DNA of 64,000 bases from Saprospiraceae bacterium. GTDB taxonomy: Bacteria; Bacteroidota; Bacteroidia; Chitinophagales; Saprospiraceae. Every line of letters begins with the position of its first letter. Position 1 is the first letter of the stretch. Below are positions 36,601 through 45,906 of this stretch, piece after piece. Both the position numbers and the translations under genes were made by a program. Where the stretch lies: the NCBI GenBank assembly GCA_020848995.1, contig JADLHA010000006.1:43282-107281 (forward strand). The letters are read 5' to 3'. The notes beneath the pieces were generated by a model. The model saw nothing but the letters and a program-made list of their open reading frames with translations. It had not been told where the DNA came from and did no database searches.

Positions 36601-39600
36601 GGGAATGGCACCTGATATCGATTTTCTCGCCGATGGAACCAGCATATACAAGTTGGAAATCCGCGACAGCGACCAGCCGGAATGTCTTGATTCTGCATTT
36701 ACCGTTCCTTCCTCCTGTCCCAGACCCCAAATCAATGTTCGCAAAGAACTTTTTTCCAACACCATTCAATCCGATGCGTCACACACCATCGTCTACCGCA
36801 TTGAAGTCGAAAACCAGGGAAGCGAAACCGGGAGTTACAGCCTGACCGACGCACCCGGTTTTGATGACGACATCATCATCCAGGCAGCATTTTATACAAC
36901 CAATATTCCCGGAAAGGGAGGCAGTGCATTGCTGGGAACCGGGCCATGGTCACTCGTTTCAAACCAGCTCATAGGCCCCGGCGCCATGCACATCGTTTAC
37001 CTCACCGTCAATGTGCGAATGAGACTGGATCCGGGATCGCCAGGAGATCAAAACTACTCAGCCTGCAACGAATCCTTGCCAACAAGCGGTCAGGGCTTGT
37101 TCAATCGGGCATTGCTTGACGTAGATGGCGACAATTTATTCGATCTGGCCGATACTTCCTGCACCGACATTCCCTTTCTGGTAATTAAAAAAACGCTTCA
37201 GCACATACAGCAAACGAGCGTTCGCAACTACCAGCTTGAATACCTGGTTGTGGTATCCAACCGGGGAGGTGCCAGCGGAACATACAACCTAATAGACCGT
37301 CCGTCATTCGACGACGACCTGGTCATCCTTCAGGCTAGCTTAGCTTCTAACACGGTGGCCGGGGGATTGCTGCCTTCCCTCATTCCCTTAAATGGCTGGG
37401 TACTGGCAAACAATCAATCCATACTTCCCGGATCAATCGATAGCTTCCGAATTGTGCTCACGCTGGAAATGGATCTTTCGACCGGATCGACCGGAGACAA
37501 TGTGTACCGAAATTGTGGAACGGGCAATCCGCTGGTGCCACGCATTGGCGAAGGATTGTTCAATTATGCCGGGATCGATCTCACCGGCGACTTTCGTCCC
37601 GAAAAGCGCGATACCACTTGCGACGACCTACCCCAGGTGCAACATGAGAAGATGCTGTTATCGCAATCGCATCGCACCGATGGGAGTATGGACCTCGTTT
37701 ACCTCGTGCGTGCTTTTAACCTCGGAGGGGCCACCGGTACGTACACCCTCAAGGACTTTCCCCTGTTCGAAGACGATGCGGTCATTCGAGAAGCAACCTA
37801 TTCAATCAACAACGGCCCACATCTACCCCTGGATCTTACACCGGGGATTTCAGGCTGGTCGCTCGCCTCCCAACGCAGTCTGGCAGGATTCGGAACGGAC
37901 AGTTTCCTCGTCTTCATCAACGCAAATCTGGATTACACGGCAGCCAGTGGGGGTGATAACCGGTATCAGGGCTGCAATGCCGCCGAGAACCATTTGCCTG
38001 CTGCAGGCAATGGTCTCTTCAACGAAACGGCGCTGGATGTCAATGACGACGGGATCGCAGATCAACGCGATACGGTTTGCACCGATTATGGCTTTTACGA
38101 CCTCGCCTTGCGCAAAGTCGAAATCACTTCCACGACGGCGCGCAACGGCGATTTCGTTGCCTTCCGCATTGCGGTTTACAACCAAGGCAGCCTCCCGGCC
38201 TTCAACATACGCGTGTTGGACTATCTCCCCAGAACCTACACCGTCGATCCGCTGCTGAATTCTCCATGGACCCGGATCGACGATTCCACCCTACAGACCA
38301 TTATCCCACAACTGGCTCCAGGAGACAGTGCACTCATCGACCTCATCGTGCGGGTGTTTGCCGGTTTCAACAATGTCAATGCGGTCATAAATGCTGCCGA
38401 AATTGCCGCGTTTGAAACCTTTAGTACGCTTGAACCCGTTGACATTGATTCCGCCCCCGACGACGACCGGACAAACGATAATCCGGTCTTACCTGACGAT
38501 CCCAACGACAATTCGCTTACCGGTCACCGAAAGGTCAACCCTGCAGACGATGAAGACGATCACGATGTTGCGACGACCATCATTTTTGACCTTGCCCTGA
38601 GAAAGAAAAATGCAAGTACCCTTGCCACAGGATTTCACCAGAAAGTCGATTTCCAGATCTGGGTTTACAATCAGGGCAACATTCCCTCGCAGAACATCAC
38701 CCTGGTGGACTACATTCCCAAGGGCTTTGCATTTCACGCAGCAGACAACCCATCCTGGACCGACATCGGCAATCAGATGGTCACCCACTTTATTCCCGAG
38801 ATCATCTTTCCGGGCGATTCCCTTGCCCGGGTGATCACTCTGGAGCTCCTCCCTGCAAACAACCCTCAGGATTACGTCAACATGGCCGAAGTCAAAACGG
38901 CCTTCATCGTTACGCTGCACCACATCCTGAACATTCTGCAGGACGATTTCGACAGCGTTCACGACATGATCATTAACAACGATTCCGGCGGTGAGATTGG
39001 CACGCCAACCGACGACCGCATCGACGACGACGGCAAGGATTCCAACGGCGACGGAATCACCGACGAGGACGACAAAGATCCGGCAACTGCCTTTGTATGG
39101 GATCTCGCACTTAAGAAAGTTGTGCTGACCCCTAAGCCGCATTACGCAAACCAGGATATCGAATTTGGCATATGGGTTTACAACCAGGGCACCGATACGG
39201 CAGGACGCATCTGGTTGCGCGACCATCCCGGAAAAGCTTACGCCTTTGATCCCCTGAAAAATCCCGGGTGGATTCAAAACGGACCATTCCTGGAGTACGA
39301 ACTCATAAGACGCCTCCATCCCGGTGACAGTGCGCTGGTGCGCATTGTTTTGCACCTCACTCCGGCAGCGGATCGCATGGATTACGTCAACTACGCAGAA
39401 ATCACCGCCTCTGAAAACGCTCAGGGATCATCGCGTAGCGGAACGGATTTCGACAGCCGCGATGCATCCGATGATACGAACGAACGTTTGGTTAAGCCCG
39501 GAGACCGTGGCGATGACGATGTATTTTCCAGTGACCGGCAAGGCAATGAGGACGACCACGATCCTGCTGCACCATCCATTCTCGACCTTGCGCTGTCGAA

Positions 39601-41920
39601 ATATTGCCATGCACAGCTCCCCGTGCGCTATGGAGACGAATTGCCGTTTTCGATTACGGTGGTTAACCAGGGCCTGGTACCCGTAACCCGTGCAATGGTA
39701 ACAGACCATTTGCCGGAAGGACTGCACTGGGTGGACAACCCTGCCTGGTTGTATGATCCGGTATCCCGCAGGGCTACCTTCACCCACGACCGTGTTTTAC
39801 TTCCAGGAGATAGTGTGAACATCCAATATTTACTCAAGCTTCAATCGGATGCAGGCGGACTTCAATCTCTGGTAAACGTCGCCGAGATAACGTGGGCTAC
39901 AGATACCGATGGCATATTCTATGCGGTGGATTTCGACGGGCTGTTCGACGAGGATCCGGAAAACGATCCAGGAGGAATTCCATTTTCCGTCACCGACAAC
40001 CATAGAAGCGACGACGGCAAGGATACCGATGGAGACGGCGTTGCCGACGAAGACGACCACGATCCCGCCGTGCCCCTGGTTCACGACCTTGCCTTGCGCA
40101 AATACCTTGCGGCCATGCGTGGCGACACCGCCATATTCCGCATCGCCGTTTACAACCAGGGCAATGTCCCCGTATCGGAAATTCGCATATCTGATTACTT
40201 CAACACGGGATACGGATGGTTGCCCCAGCACAACCCCGGATGGGTCGCACAGGGAAACCGTGCGGAATACACCCTGCAGAAAACGCTGACAGAAGCGGAA
40301 GAAGACTCTGTTGAAATTCAATTGCTCGTTCTCCCCGGCAGGCCTCTGTCCGAATATTACAACTGGGCGGAGATCCAGCAGGTCTTTGACACCACAGGCA
40401 GCGACATCAGCTCTTTCGATGCAGACAGCTATCCCGGCTCTGATGCCAGCCACGAACGCAGCGTCATTCCAGACGATCCCCGCGACAATGAGCTGCACGG
40501 CGGAGGCCTCTTTGCCTCGGAAGATGAAGACGACCACGACGTGGCCGGTGCAGGACTAACGGCCAGCCTGGGCGATCTCGTCTGGCACGATCGCAACGGC
40601 AACGGATTGCAGGACCCTGGCGAGGAGGGCATTGCTCAAGTGCGCGTCGACCTTTGCAACGCGGATACCCGCCTACCCGTTCAGTCTCAACTGACCGACG
40701 CAGATGGCCGCTACCTGTTCGTCAACTTATTTCCGGGACGCTACTTTGTAAAATTCACCCCTCCCGAAGGATACAGCCTTTCGAGGGCCAACGCTGGCGA
40801 CGACGCAATCGACAGCGACGGTGGTTCCGATCATGGGACCAACGCCACCCCCACCACCGAATTGTCGGGTGGGGAGGAAGACCTGAGTTTAGACCAGGGC
40901 CTTTATAAATGTGTGCCCATCAGCGGCTACGTCTGGCTGGACAACAGCAAAGACGGAATCCAACAAATCGATGAAACCGGCATCAATGGACTCAACGTCT
41001 ATCTTTATCGCAAACCTGGCAATGCTCTTTATGCAAAAACCAAAACCTATTCCAACAATGTGCGGTTCCAGCACGACGGCTATTACCAATTCTGTGCAGA
41101 GCCCGGGAGCTATTACATCCGCATTCCAAAACTCAACGGATTCTTATTGAGTCCGGCCTTGAATGGAAATGATCCAACGCATGACTCAGACCTCACACAG
41201 GAGAACGGCCCCTGGACTTCCCGAACGGTTGCCGGATTATCCTGTGACGCCATAACGGACTTAAGCGGGGCCGTGTTCAACCCTTCCTTCGGGATTGCGG
41301 TCGACCCCAATCTGGTCGCACTATATCAGGAGGACCTCGAACTGAGCACAGAACTTTCCGGCGGGATTCTACTCACGGTAGAGCATCCAGAACAAGCGCT
41401 TCCTGCCCTACGCTGGCAAAGCACCACCACAACCTGTCCCATACATTATCGCATAGAACGCAAAAGCCCATCCCGGGAAACCTATGATGTCGAGGATGTG
41501 TTGACCCTCCAACCGGTCGAGGAGAAAGCAGATTGTGAATTTTCAAGGCTCATCCTTCCCTCCGATGAAGAAGGACTCCACCAGTTCCGGATTCGGGGTA
41601 TGGACCACAATCAACGGATTGTGACGAGCAATGCAGTCAGCCTCTACCTGAAAGCGGGAGCAGACAACCAGGGCCTTTCCATCTATCCCAATCCTGCCTC
41701 CGGCCGCATCTACCTTCAACCCAGCCTGCCTCAAGATTGCGATTTGCAACTTTCCCTTCAGGATGCGGCGGGCCGGGAAATCCTGATTAAAACGCTCCTG
41801 GCTGGGAGCACGTCCTATCCCCTCGAAATTGAGCTCGCCGGCGTGTCTTCGGGCTGGTACACCATAGAATTGAAGGGCGAAGGCATCCGCTTGCGCAAAC
41901 CGCTGACCATACTTCGATAA
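33620..41920 (+). CDS. Giant SdrD/DUF11-repeat surface protein with T9SS sorting tail
   Basis: A 2766-residue exported protein. A signal peptide (SFLAGIAFLMTLGNPLLHGQ) leads into an SdrD-B-like domain (SGLVFRDYNANGLRDS). A roughly 400-residue region with propeller-like motifs follows, then a second SdrD-B unit near nt 35430. Next come three ~150-residue repeats starting near 36735, 37185 and 37640, and five ~165-residue DUF11-type repeats each opening D-L-A-L-(R/K/S)-K near 38099, 38588, 39101, 39583 and 40084. Acidic thrombospondin-3-like linkers separate the DUF11 units (DSNGDGITDEDD, DTDGDGVADEDDHD). Two more SdrD-B units (40566, 40917) precede a T9SS tail (LSIYPNPASGRIYLQ ... RKPLTILR). 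It is probably a Ca2+-stiffened adhesin or S-layer-like filament. ATG 33620 is preferred to TTG 33602. Confidence 0.88.
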   Translation: MLHRTSFLAGIAFLMTLGNPLLHGQISGLVFRDYNANGLRDSTAAYFEPGVADVQVIVTGALGNTLLSITDDLGHFEANPVDPSPYRVEFVHALPYDFSSPVHVSADGSGGAVQFVMTDTAFLFYGINYPSDHCADASLLTPCYVMGNPLDAASAFKEFDAFVKFPYSAGGKDFPGIVQSQHGGSAADLSSLGTGRQIGSCWGVAVQRSTGKIYTSAALKRHAGIGPLSYGGLYQLDLAGNSAIPWIDLNTIGVPSGGFPDNAQRMLPVAIPPISTDSLAYSQIGKISYGGMDISDDDKTLYIVSLHTRKLYSLFIDVPGKVPGPEDVDSFPIPDPGCTLGTYRPWAVKVHRGVVYLGVVCDASHSGGSSSDLSAYVYAFHPSTATFEEVLSFPLDYPAFTNKFNFNPWIDTWNGDCPDGGNVFCQYPQPVLSDIDFDGDDVMVLGIMDRYSMQGGINQHDLDGHGIHTIISFGDILRARYDPATSTFALENNANDGRSETAGKNTGFGPGGGEYYFGDHAVSLAGLPVERESVNGAVALCPGYRTVATTCVDPFDQFTSGIIHLNNQSGDWARRYVIIPKDFGLLIGKGNALGDLAVYSQPPPIEIGNYVWADRNANGMQDPTEPPLPNVVVELLYRDTVIATAVTNVNGNYLFSSGEPPASPLFPLSMIYGIESLKPESDYRLRIATNQAALAFHSNTLPDAGAPANDQTDSDGHAGPLNSAVAAVHTGINGQNDHSFDFGFIPQLPCKISIVDLKVSPCNPLTGGYELHFQLNVQNGPVGDLVISLSTGEIQRISGQSNGSVDVIFRNLKAEGLANIGIQAQFLFDAQCVLDSTGAYDQPIPCCPPERLLCDNREGLVQLLAPAGMQHYTWRDSTTQTTVGNSQILLIDKDFAGLADGYEAYFFEAVDANGDTVVQHCRNQVSVIPCCALQVNTFIQTECNNNNTVNDPSDDWFAILVSASNPDAGPSSTYDVLHKGKLLGTAPYGSHIVVGMAPDIDFLADGTSIYKLEIRDSDQPECLDSAFTVPSSCPRPQINVRKELFSNTIQSDASHTIVYRIEVENQGSETGSYSLTDAPGFDDDIIIQAAFYTTNIPGKGGSALLGTGPWSLVSNQLIGPGAMHIVYLTVNVRMRLDPGSPGDQNYSACNESLPTSGQGLFNRALLDVDGDNLFDLADTSCTDIPFLVIKKTLQHIQQTSVRNYQLEYLVVVSNRGGASGTYNLIDRPSFDDDLVILQASLASNTVAGGLLPSLIPLNGWVLANNQSILPGSIDSFRIVLTLEMDLSTGSTGDNVYRNCGTGNPLVPRIGEGLFNYAGIDLTGDFRPEKRDTTCDDLPQVQHEKMLLSQSHRTDGSMDLVYLVRAFNLGGATGTYTLKDFPLFEDDAVIREATYSINNGPHLPLDLTPGISGWSLASQRSLAGFGTDSFLVFINANLDYTAASGGDNRYQGCNAAENHLPAAGNGLFNETALDVNDDGIADQRDTVCTDYGFYDLALRKVEITSTTARNGDFVAFRIAVYNQGSLPAFNIRVLDYLPRTYTVDPLLNSPWTRIDDSTLQTIIPQLAPGDSALIDLIVRVFAGFNNVNAVINAAEIAAFETFSTLEPVDIDSAPDDDRTNDNPVLPDDPNDNSLTGHRKVNPADDEDDHDVATTIIFDLALRKKNASTLATGFHQKVDFQIWVYNQGNIPSQNITLVDYIPKGFAFHAADNPSWTDIGNQMVTHFIPEIIFPGDSLARVITLELLPANNPQDYVNMAEVKTAFIVTLHHILNILQDDFDSVHDMIINNDSGGEIGTPTDDRIDDDGKDSNGDGITDEDDKDPATAFVWDLALKKVVLTPKPHYANQDIEFGIWVYNQGTDTAGRIWLRDHPGKAYAFDPLKNPGWIQNGPFLEYELIRRLHPGDSALVRIVLHLTPAADRMDYVNYAEITASENAQGSSRSGTDFDSRDASDDTNERLVKPGDRGDDDVFSSDRQGNEDDHDPAAPSILDLALSKYCHAQLPVRYGDELPFSITVVNQGLVPVTRAMVTDHLPEGLHWVDNPAWLYDPVSRRATFTHDRVLLPGDSVNIQYLLKLQSDAGGLQSLVNVAEITWATDTDGIFYAVDFDGLFDEDPENDPGGIPFSVTDNHRSDDGKDTDGDGVADEDDHDPAVPLVHDLALRKYLAAMRGDTAIFRIAVYNQGNVPVSEIRISDYFNTGYGWLPQHNPGWVAQGNRAEYTLQKTLTEAEEDSVEIQLLVLPGRPLSEYYNWAEIQQVFDTTGSDISSFDADSYPGSDASHERSVIPDDPRDNELHGGGLFASEDEDDHDVAGAGLTASLGDLVWHDRNGNGLQDPGEEGIAQVRVDLCNADTRLPVQSQLTDADGRYLFVNLFPGRYFVKFTPPEGYSLSRANAGDDAIDSDGGSDHGTNATPTTELSGGEEDLSLDQGLYKCVPISGYVWLDNSKDGIQQIDETGINGLNVYLYRKPGNALYAKTKTYSNNVRFQHDGYYQFCAEPGSYYIRIPKLNGFLLSPALNGNDPTHDSDLTQENGPWTSRTVAGLSCDAITDLSGAVFNPSFGIAVDPNLVALYQEDLELSTELSGGILLTVEHPEQALPALRWQSTTTTCPIHYRIERKSPSRETYDVEDVLTLQPVEEKADCEFSRLILPSDEEGLHQFRIRGMDHNQRIVTSNAVSLYLKAGADNQGLSIYPNPASGRIYLQPSLPQDCDLQLSLQDAAGREILIKTLLAGSTSYPLEIELAGVSSGWYTIELKGEGIRLRKPLTILR

Positions 41921-41956
41921 CCTGAGCGGCTTACGGGTGCTGTCTGAATTGATGCT

Positions 41957-41970
41957 TACAAACGTTGGTT
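41957..41970. repeat. Degenerate copy of the AACnAACGTTnGTT palindrome
   Basis: TACAAACGTTGGTT lies in the 97-base gap between two convergent genes and matches the consensus except at its first base. Confidence 0.4.
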
Positions 41971-42017
41971 AGTAAAACAGACTACCTGGTCGCAAAACAT
42001 CCGCCGCTGGGGGCGTC

Positions 42018-42518
42018 CTACATCCATTTCTTCAACATGAAACGGATAAAAAGCACGGACCCAATGAGCAGGATAATTACATAGTAAAAGGGAATAAAGC
42101 TTATGGCATACAGGTGGGTCCGGTCGACTACCCACATCAGCATGAGTACGGTTGCAATGATGGCTGCCAGGGAATAGATCCTGTCGAATCCCGGGATGGC
42201 ATCCAGCGACACATTTTTGCGGATGAAATATATTGCGGCCAGCATGGCCACAAGGGGCAGGAACTGTAGCAAGAGTTCCGCCTGCATCAGACCGCGTTTT
42301 TCAAATAAGAAAAAGTAAATGTTGAGCATGATGGAAAAAATGCCGGGTATGCACACTGCGTAAATGATCACCGAATACAACCATCGCCACGGGGCGTTGT
42401 GTCCCTGGCCCTCAGAGAGTGCGTTGAGCACAAGGGTGGCCAGCAATATGGCCAGGAAGTAATACAAGACAGACATCGGGTGTAGCTGCACCCACTCAAA
42501 AAACTGTTGTAATGTCAT
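42018..42518 (-). CDS. Small multi-pass membrane protein of unknown function
   Basis: A 166-residue protein with five predicted membrane helices (about 14-32, 46-68, 82-98, 112-128 and 136-158) and short loops. I recognise no family. It starts at ATG 42518 (MTLQQFFEWVQL), 14 bases after the methyltransferase stop, and is the last gene of the sugar-modification operon. It might be an accessory membrane component, but nothing in the sequence shows this. The frame from 42572 overlaps the upstream gene and is not favoured. Confidence 0.6.
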   Translation of the reverse strand: MTLQQFFEWVQLHPMSVLYYFLAILLATLVLNALSEGQGHNAPWRWLYSVIIYAVCIPGIFSIMLNIYFFLFEKRGLMQAELLLQFLPLVAMLAAIYFIRKNVSLDAIPGFDRIYSLAAIIATVLMLMWVVDRTHLYAISFIPFYYVIILLIGSVLFIRFMLKKWM

Positions 42519-42532
42519 GACGGGACTTTCGT

Positions 42533-43510
42533 TTATTTGGATATTGCGTGCCGGAAGCGTCCAGAATAGCAAGCCTCCTCTTCGTGAAAGAAATTCGCCT
42601 CCATCTTTGTGCGCGAAACGATACCGAAGACTTCCTCACGGCTGAACCGGCTGGCGTTGCTCGGTGCATACCAGTCGAAGTTGGTGATCTTCGACAACTC
42701 GAAGCCCCAATCGGGTCGCCAAAAGCATTTCAGAAAATTCCAGTAAATGAACCGCTGAATGTCGTACGTACCCCCTTGTATGCCCAGCATGGGAATATCA
42801 GGGGAGTCAAAACTCACGTTAAGTTCAGACAGCCGCTTTCCGAGTTCGGTCAGTTGAGCAGAAAATGCCCACATTGTTTCAGCATCAACTTCGTGTGTGC
42901 GCGACCTGAAATGATCATCAATGAGCTCTCGTGGCAAGGCCTTTTTCCTGTAAAAGTAGCACAGGAACTCGCCCTCAGGAGCCGTAATTCCAGCGAGGTG
43001 AACGAACGTTCGTTCGGGGTCTTCCGTATGCATGATCACCTGGTCGCAGACCACCACGTCGCAGCTGCCGGAGCGCAATCCGGTGTCGGCGATGTCGGCC
43101 TGCAGAAAAAAAAGGTTTGGGGCATCTGTATAGCGGCTTGCAGCCAGGTGGACGGAATCTGACAGGTCGATACCAATAACGCATGCGTGGGGAGCCAGTT
43201 CAGCCAGCCAGGCCGCTTTATAGCCCAGTCCGCAACCCGTATCGACGATGGTCTTTGCCGCTTTCAGGTAGTTGCGCAGATTTTCCTCCGTTTCAAATCC
43301 GTAAAGCCGGAGAAACCAGGCCCGCTGCGTTTCAAACAGCTTTTCTTCCTGATCAAGCCCCTGTGTTGCGTTCCATTTGTCGGAGAAGGCGTCGCGTGTC
43401 TGAAGCTGGTTGACCGCCACAGTTGATTGATCCTTTAAAAAACGGATGCGGTTGCCCTCCAGGATAACGGGGCGCTCAAAACGCGTAGCCGGGTCGTTGG
43501 TCGTCATCAT
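42533..43510 (-). CDS. Class I SAM-dependent methyltransferase
   Basis: A 325-residue methyltransferase. The SAM-binding motif is [20 protein letters not shown] (about 88-107), followed by VIGIDLSD and a motif-IV-like [12 protein letters not shown]. Such enzymes in polysaccharide or natural-product clusters often methylate sugars; the substrate cannot be told. The start codon overlaps the acyltransferase stop (ATGA). The gene contains a perfect 16-base palindrome GAACGAACGTTCGTTC at 43000-43015, encoding part of the helix after the [15 protein letters not shown] segment. Confidence 0.8.
   Translation of the reverse strand: MMTTNDPATRFERPVILEGNRIRFLKDQSTVAVNQLQTRDAFSDKWNATQGLDQEEKLFETQRAWFLRLYGFETEENLRNYLKAAKTIVDTGCGLGYKAAWLAELAPHACVIGIDLSDSVHLAASRYTDAPNLFFLQADIADTGLRSGSCDVVVCDQVIMHTEDPERTFVHLAGITAPEGEFLCYFYRKKALPRELIDDHFRSRTHEVDAETMWAFSAQLTELGKRLSELNVSFDSPDIPMLGIQGGTYDIQRFIYWNFLKCFWRPDWGFELSKITNFDWYAPSNASRFSREEVFGIVSRTKMEANFFHEEEACYSGRFRHAISK
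43000..43015. repeat. Palindrome GAACGAACGTTCGTTC inside a methyltransferase gene
   Basis: A perfect 16-base palindrome in coding sequence, sharing the AACGAACGTTCGTT core with the copies at 10492 and 32453. Confidence 0.6.
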
Positions 43511-44007
43511 AATTCACGGGCGGGATTTCCCGCAATTTTGGTGTTGGGTCCGAACGAGCGATTGACAAAACTGTTTGCGCCGACGGTGCACCCGTCGCCA
43601 AGCTCCACTCCGCGGGCGATCACGACGTGGGGGCCGATGTAACAATTGTTTCCAATGCGTACCGCCGAGTAAACGTAAGGTTCTGCACCTCCGCTCACAG
43701 CCCATGCCACAGTGTCGTGGGAATAAATGTGAACCGAAGCGGAAATCGAACAGTTGTCGCCGATCTCCAGGCCTCCACTGCCATCGAGGATGACATAGGG
43801 TCCGACCCAGGTATTGCGTCCTACGCGCACGTCGCCAAAAACCAAGGCGCTGTCGTAAATGCTTGACCCTTCGCCAAAGGCCAGGCTGCGGGCCTTTTCC
43901 CAGCGGTCACCCAGCAGCTCGTTGACCGGCAGCGTGCGGTTGAATTTCTTTCGCATCCGCTCTCGACGTCTTCGCACCCAGTATTGTATCCAATTCCAAA
44001 ACACCAC
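43507..44007 (-). CDS. Left-handed beta-helix acyltransferase (hexapeptide repeat)
   Basis: A 166-residue LbH transferase. Hexapeptide repeats run from about residue 45 to 155 ([58 protein letters not shown]). The catalytic-type His is in SVHIYSHD and the end is the common IAGNPAREL. It probably acetylates a sugar or amino sugar using acetyl-CoA. The start follows the AsnB stop without a gap, and the stop overlaps the methyltransferase start. A basic N-terminus ([13 protein letters not shown]) may bind membrane or acidic substrate. Confidence 0.83.
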   Translation of the reverse strand: MVFWNWIQYWVRRRRERMRKKFNRTLPVNELLGDRWEKARSLAFGEGSSIYDSALVFGDVRVGRNTWVGPYVILDGSGGLEIGDNCSISASVHIYSHDTVAWAVSGGAEPYVYSAVRIGNNCYIGPHVVIARGVELGDGCTVGANSFVNRSFGPNTKIAGNPAREL

Positions 44008-45897
44008 TCAGATTTTTTCTCCCAGTAAAAACAAGCGGCACCACCATTCAAAATTCATCAGACTCCAGATCAGCAGGCGGTGGTTGATCCTGCGGTGAAC
44101 GTGTTCGTCGACGATGGTCTTTACAAAATCTCGGTTGATGAATTCTGCCGAAGCAGATTTTTTATCGAGCAGCAACGCGACAATGTACTGCGCGTTTTCT
44201 CCCCTGTACCAGCTTTCATCCGGTGCACTGAAACCTTGTTTTGGCCGGTTGATGATCTCCTGTGGAATGAAATCTTCCAGCGCACGCCGCAACACATTCT
44301 TTCCGTCACGAAACTCCTTGTACAGCTCCTTTTTATTGCCAAACACGTCCTCGTCCATCTTTTTCATCTTCTCCAGTTCTGCCAGCTTGTGCCGCACCGG
44401 GATCTTCTGTGCAAAATCCACCAGCGCGTTGTCCAAAAACGGAAACCGCTCTTCGAGTCCGTTGGCCATGGAAAGTTTGTCACCGACGATCAGCAGGCCT
44501 GCAAGGAACGTTTTGATCTCAAAATACAAGCTATTTTGGATGTGTTGCTCCGGCGTATCGTAGCGAAGGCGGTCGTTGAACAAAAATACGCGTTCAAAGA
44601 CCTGCCTTGGGCCCGCAAGGTCCATTGCGGGCAGGAGAGACGGATTGAATAACGTGCTCTTGCGTTCTTCAGGAACGAGGCGCTGCCAGAAACCGTAATA
44701 CTGGTCGAAGTAATCCTGGCGATCGAGCGATTGAAAAACGCGGTAATACCGCCAGGGATATCCACCGTACAACTCGTCGCCTCCGGTGCCCTGGAGGCAA
44801 ACCTTGACGAATTTCGATGCCAGCCGGCTGATGTAATAATTTGGGTAGCTCATGCCGACGCGTAGGTCTTCGAGATGCCAGACCACCCGCGGAAGCGACC
44901 ACGACAGGTCGCCTGCGTTGATGACCTGTTCGTAATGTTCGGTCTTGAAATGGTTGGCCATGAGCTCCGCATCCCTTCGCTCGTCGTAGTTGGCCTCCAC
45001 TCCCGTGACCGTGCTCATGTCGAAACCACAGGTGAAGGTCGTCAACCGCGGAACCTCGCGGCTTGCAAGTGCCGTGATCGCACCGGAATCCATTCCTCCC
45101 GACAGGTAACTGCCTACGGGTACGTCGGATACCATCTGCCGCTGTACAGCCTGCCTCAACAGGCGTTCCGTTTCCCTGCGGGCCTCTTCGAAGTCCATAT
45201 GTTCATCGGCTTCGGCAAAATTGTAATCCCACCAGGCGCGATGCCGCAACTCCGACGTATGCGCGTCGATGCGCAGGGTGTTTGCGGCTGGCAGCAGGTG
45301 GACTCCTGCAAACAGGGTGTGATAGCGAAACAGGTTTTGAAAAGTAAAGTACTCGTTGAGCGCTTCGGCGTTGAGTTGCATCCGGTAGTCGGGATGTGCA
45401 AGAATGGCTTTGATCTCCGAACCAAAGAGAAAGAGCCTGCCGTCAAAATAATAGTATAGGGGCTTAACGCCAAACCGATCCCGGGAAATGTACAGCGCTT
45501 TTTCGAGGTCGTCCCAGGCTGCGATGGCAAACATGCCGTCGAATTGCAAAAAGTATTCCGGTCCAAAATGGCGCAATCCCTCAACAATGACTTCTGTATC
45601 GGTACCAGATTTAAATTCGCTTCCCTGCGCTTCGAGTTGTTTGCGCAATTCGCGGAAATTGTAGATGCACCCATTGAAAACGACGGTCCACCGGCCATCT
45701 CCCGAATGCATGGGTTGTGCACCGCGGCTGCTCACGTCGAGAATGGAAAGCCTGCGGTGTCCCAATCCCACCGGTTGGAGGATGAAGATTCCCCGCCCGT
45801 CGGGGCCGCGATGTGCCAGCGCATCGGTCATGCGTTCCAGTACATCTTGATGAATGCTTCTTCCGTCGAGGTGAAAAATGCCCGTTAACCCGCACAT
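44008..45897 (-). CDS. asnB: Asparagine synthase (glutamine-hydrolysing) family amidotransferase
   Basis: A 629-residue amidotransferase. The N-terminal Ntn glutaminase has catalytic Cys2 (MCGLTGIFHLDG) and HRGPDGRG. The synthetase domain has the PP-loop SYLSGGMDSGAITAL, FKTEHYEQ and the FPFLDNALVDFA segment. In this sugar cluster it may amidate a sugar acid or other carboxylate rather than make free asparagine, as for AsnB-like proteins in O-antigen clusters; that is inference from context. It is directly abutted by the acyltransferase (0 bases) and lies 9 bases after the aminotransferase. Confidence 0.88.
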   Translation of the reverse strand: MCGLTGIFHLDGRSIHQDVLERMTDALAHRGPDGRGIFILQPVGLGHRRLSILDVSSRGAQPMHSGDGRWTVVFNGCIYNFRELRKQLEAQGSEFKSGTDTEVIVEGLRHFGPEYFLQFDGMFAIAAWDDLEKALYISRDRFGVKPLYYYFDGRLFLFGSEIKAILAHPDYRMQLNAEALNEYFTFQNLFRYHTLFAGVHLLPAANTLRIDAHTSELRHRAWWDYNFAEADEHMDFEEARRETERLLRQAVQRQMVSDVPVGSYLSGGMDSGAITALASREVPRLTTFTCGFDMSTVTGVEANYDERRDAELMANHFKTEHYEQVINAGDLSWSLPRVVWHLEDLRVGMSYPNYYISRLASKFVKVCLQGTGGDELYGGYPWRYYRVFQSLDRQDYFDQYYGFWQRLVPEERKSTLFNPSLLPAMDLAGPRQVFERVFLFNDRLRYDTPEQHIQNSLYFEIKTFLAGLLIVGDKLSMANGLEERFPFLDNALVDFAQKIPVRHKLAELEKMKKMDEDVFGNKKELYKEFRDGKNVLRRALEDFIPQEIINRPKQGFSAPDESWYRGENAQYIVALLLDKKSASAEFINRDFVKTIVDEHVHRRINHRLLIWSLMNFEWWCRLFLLGEKI

Positions 45898-45906
45898 AGC
45901 TCCGTG

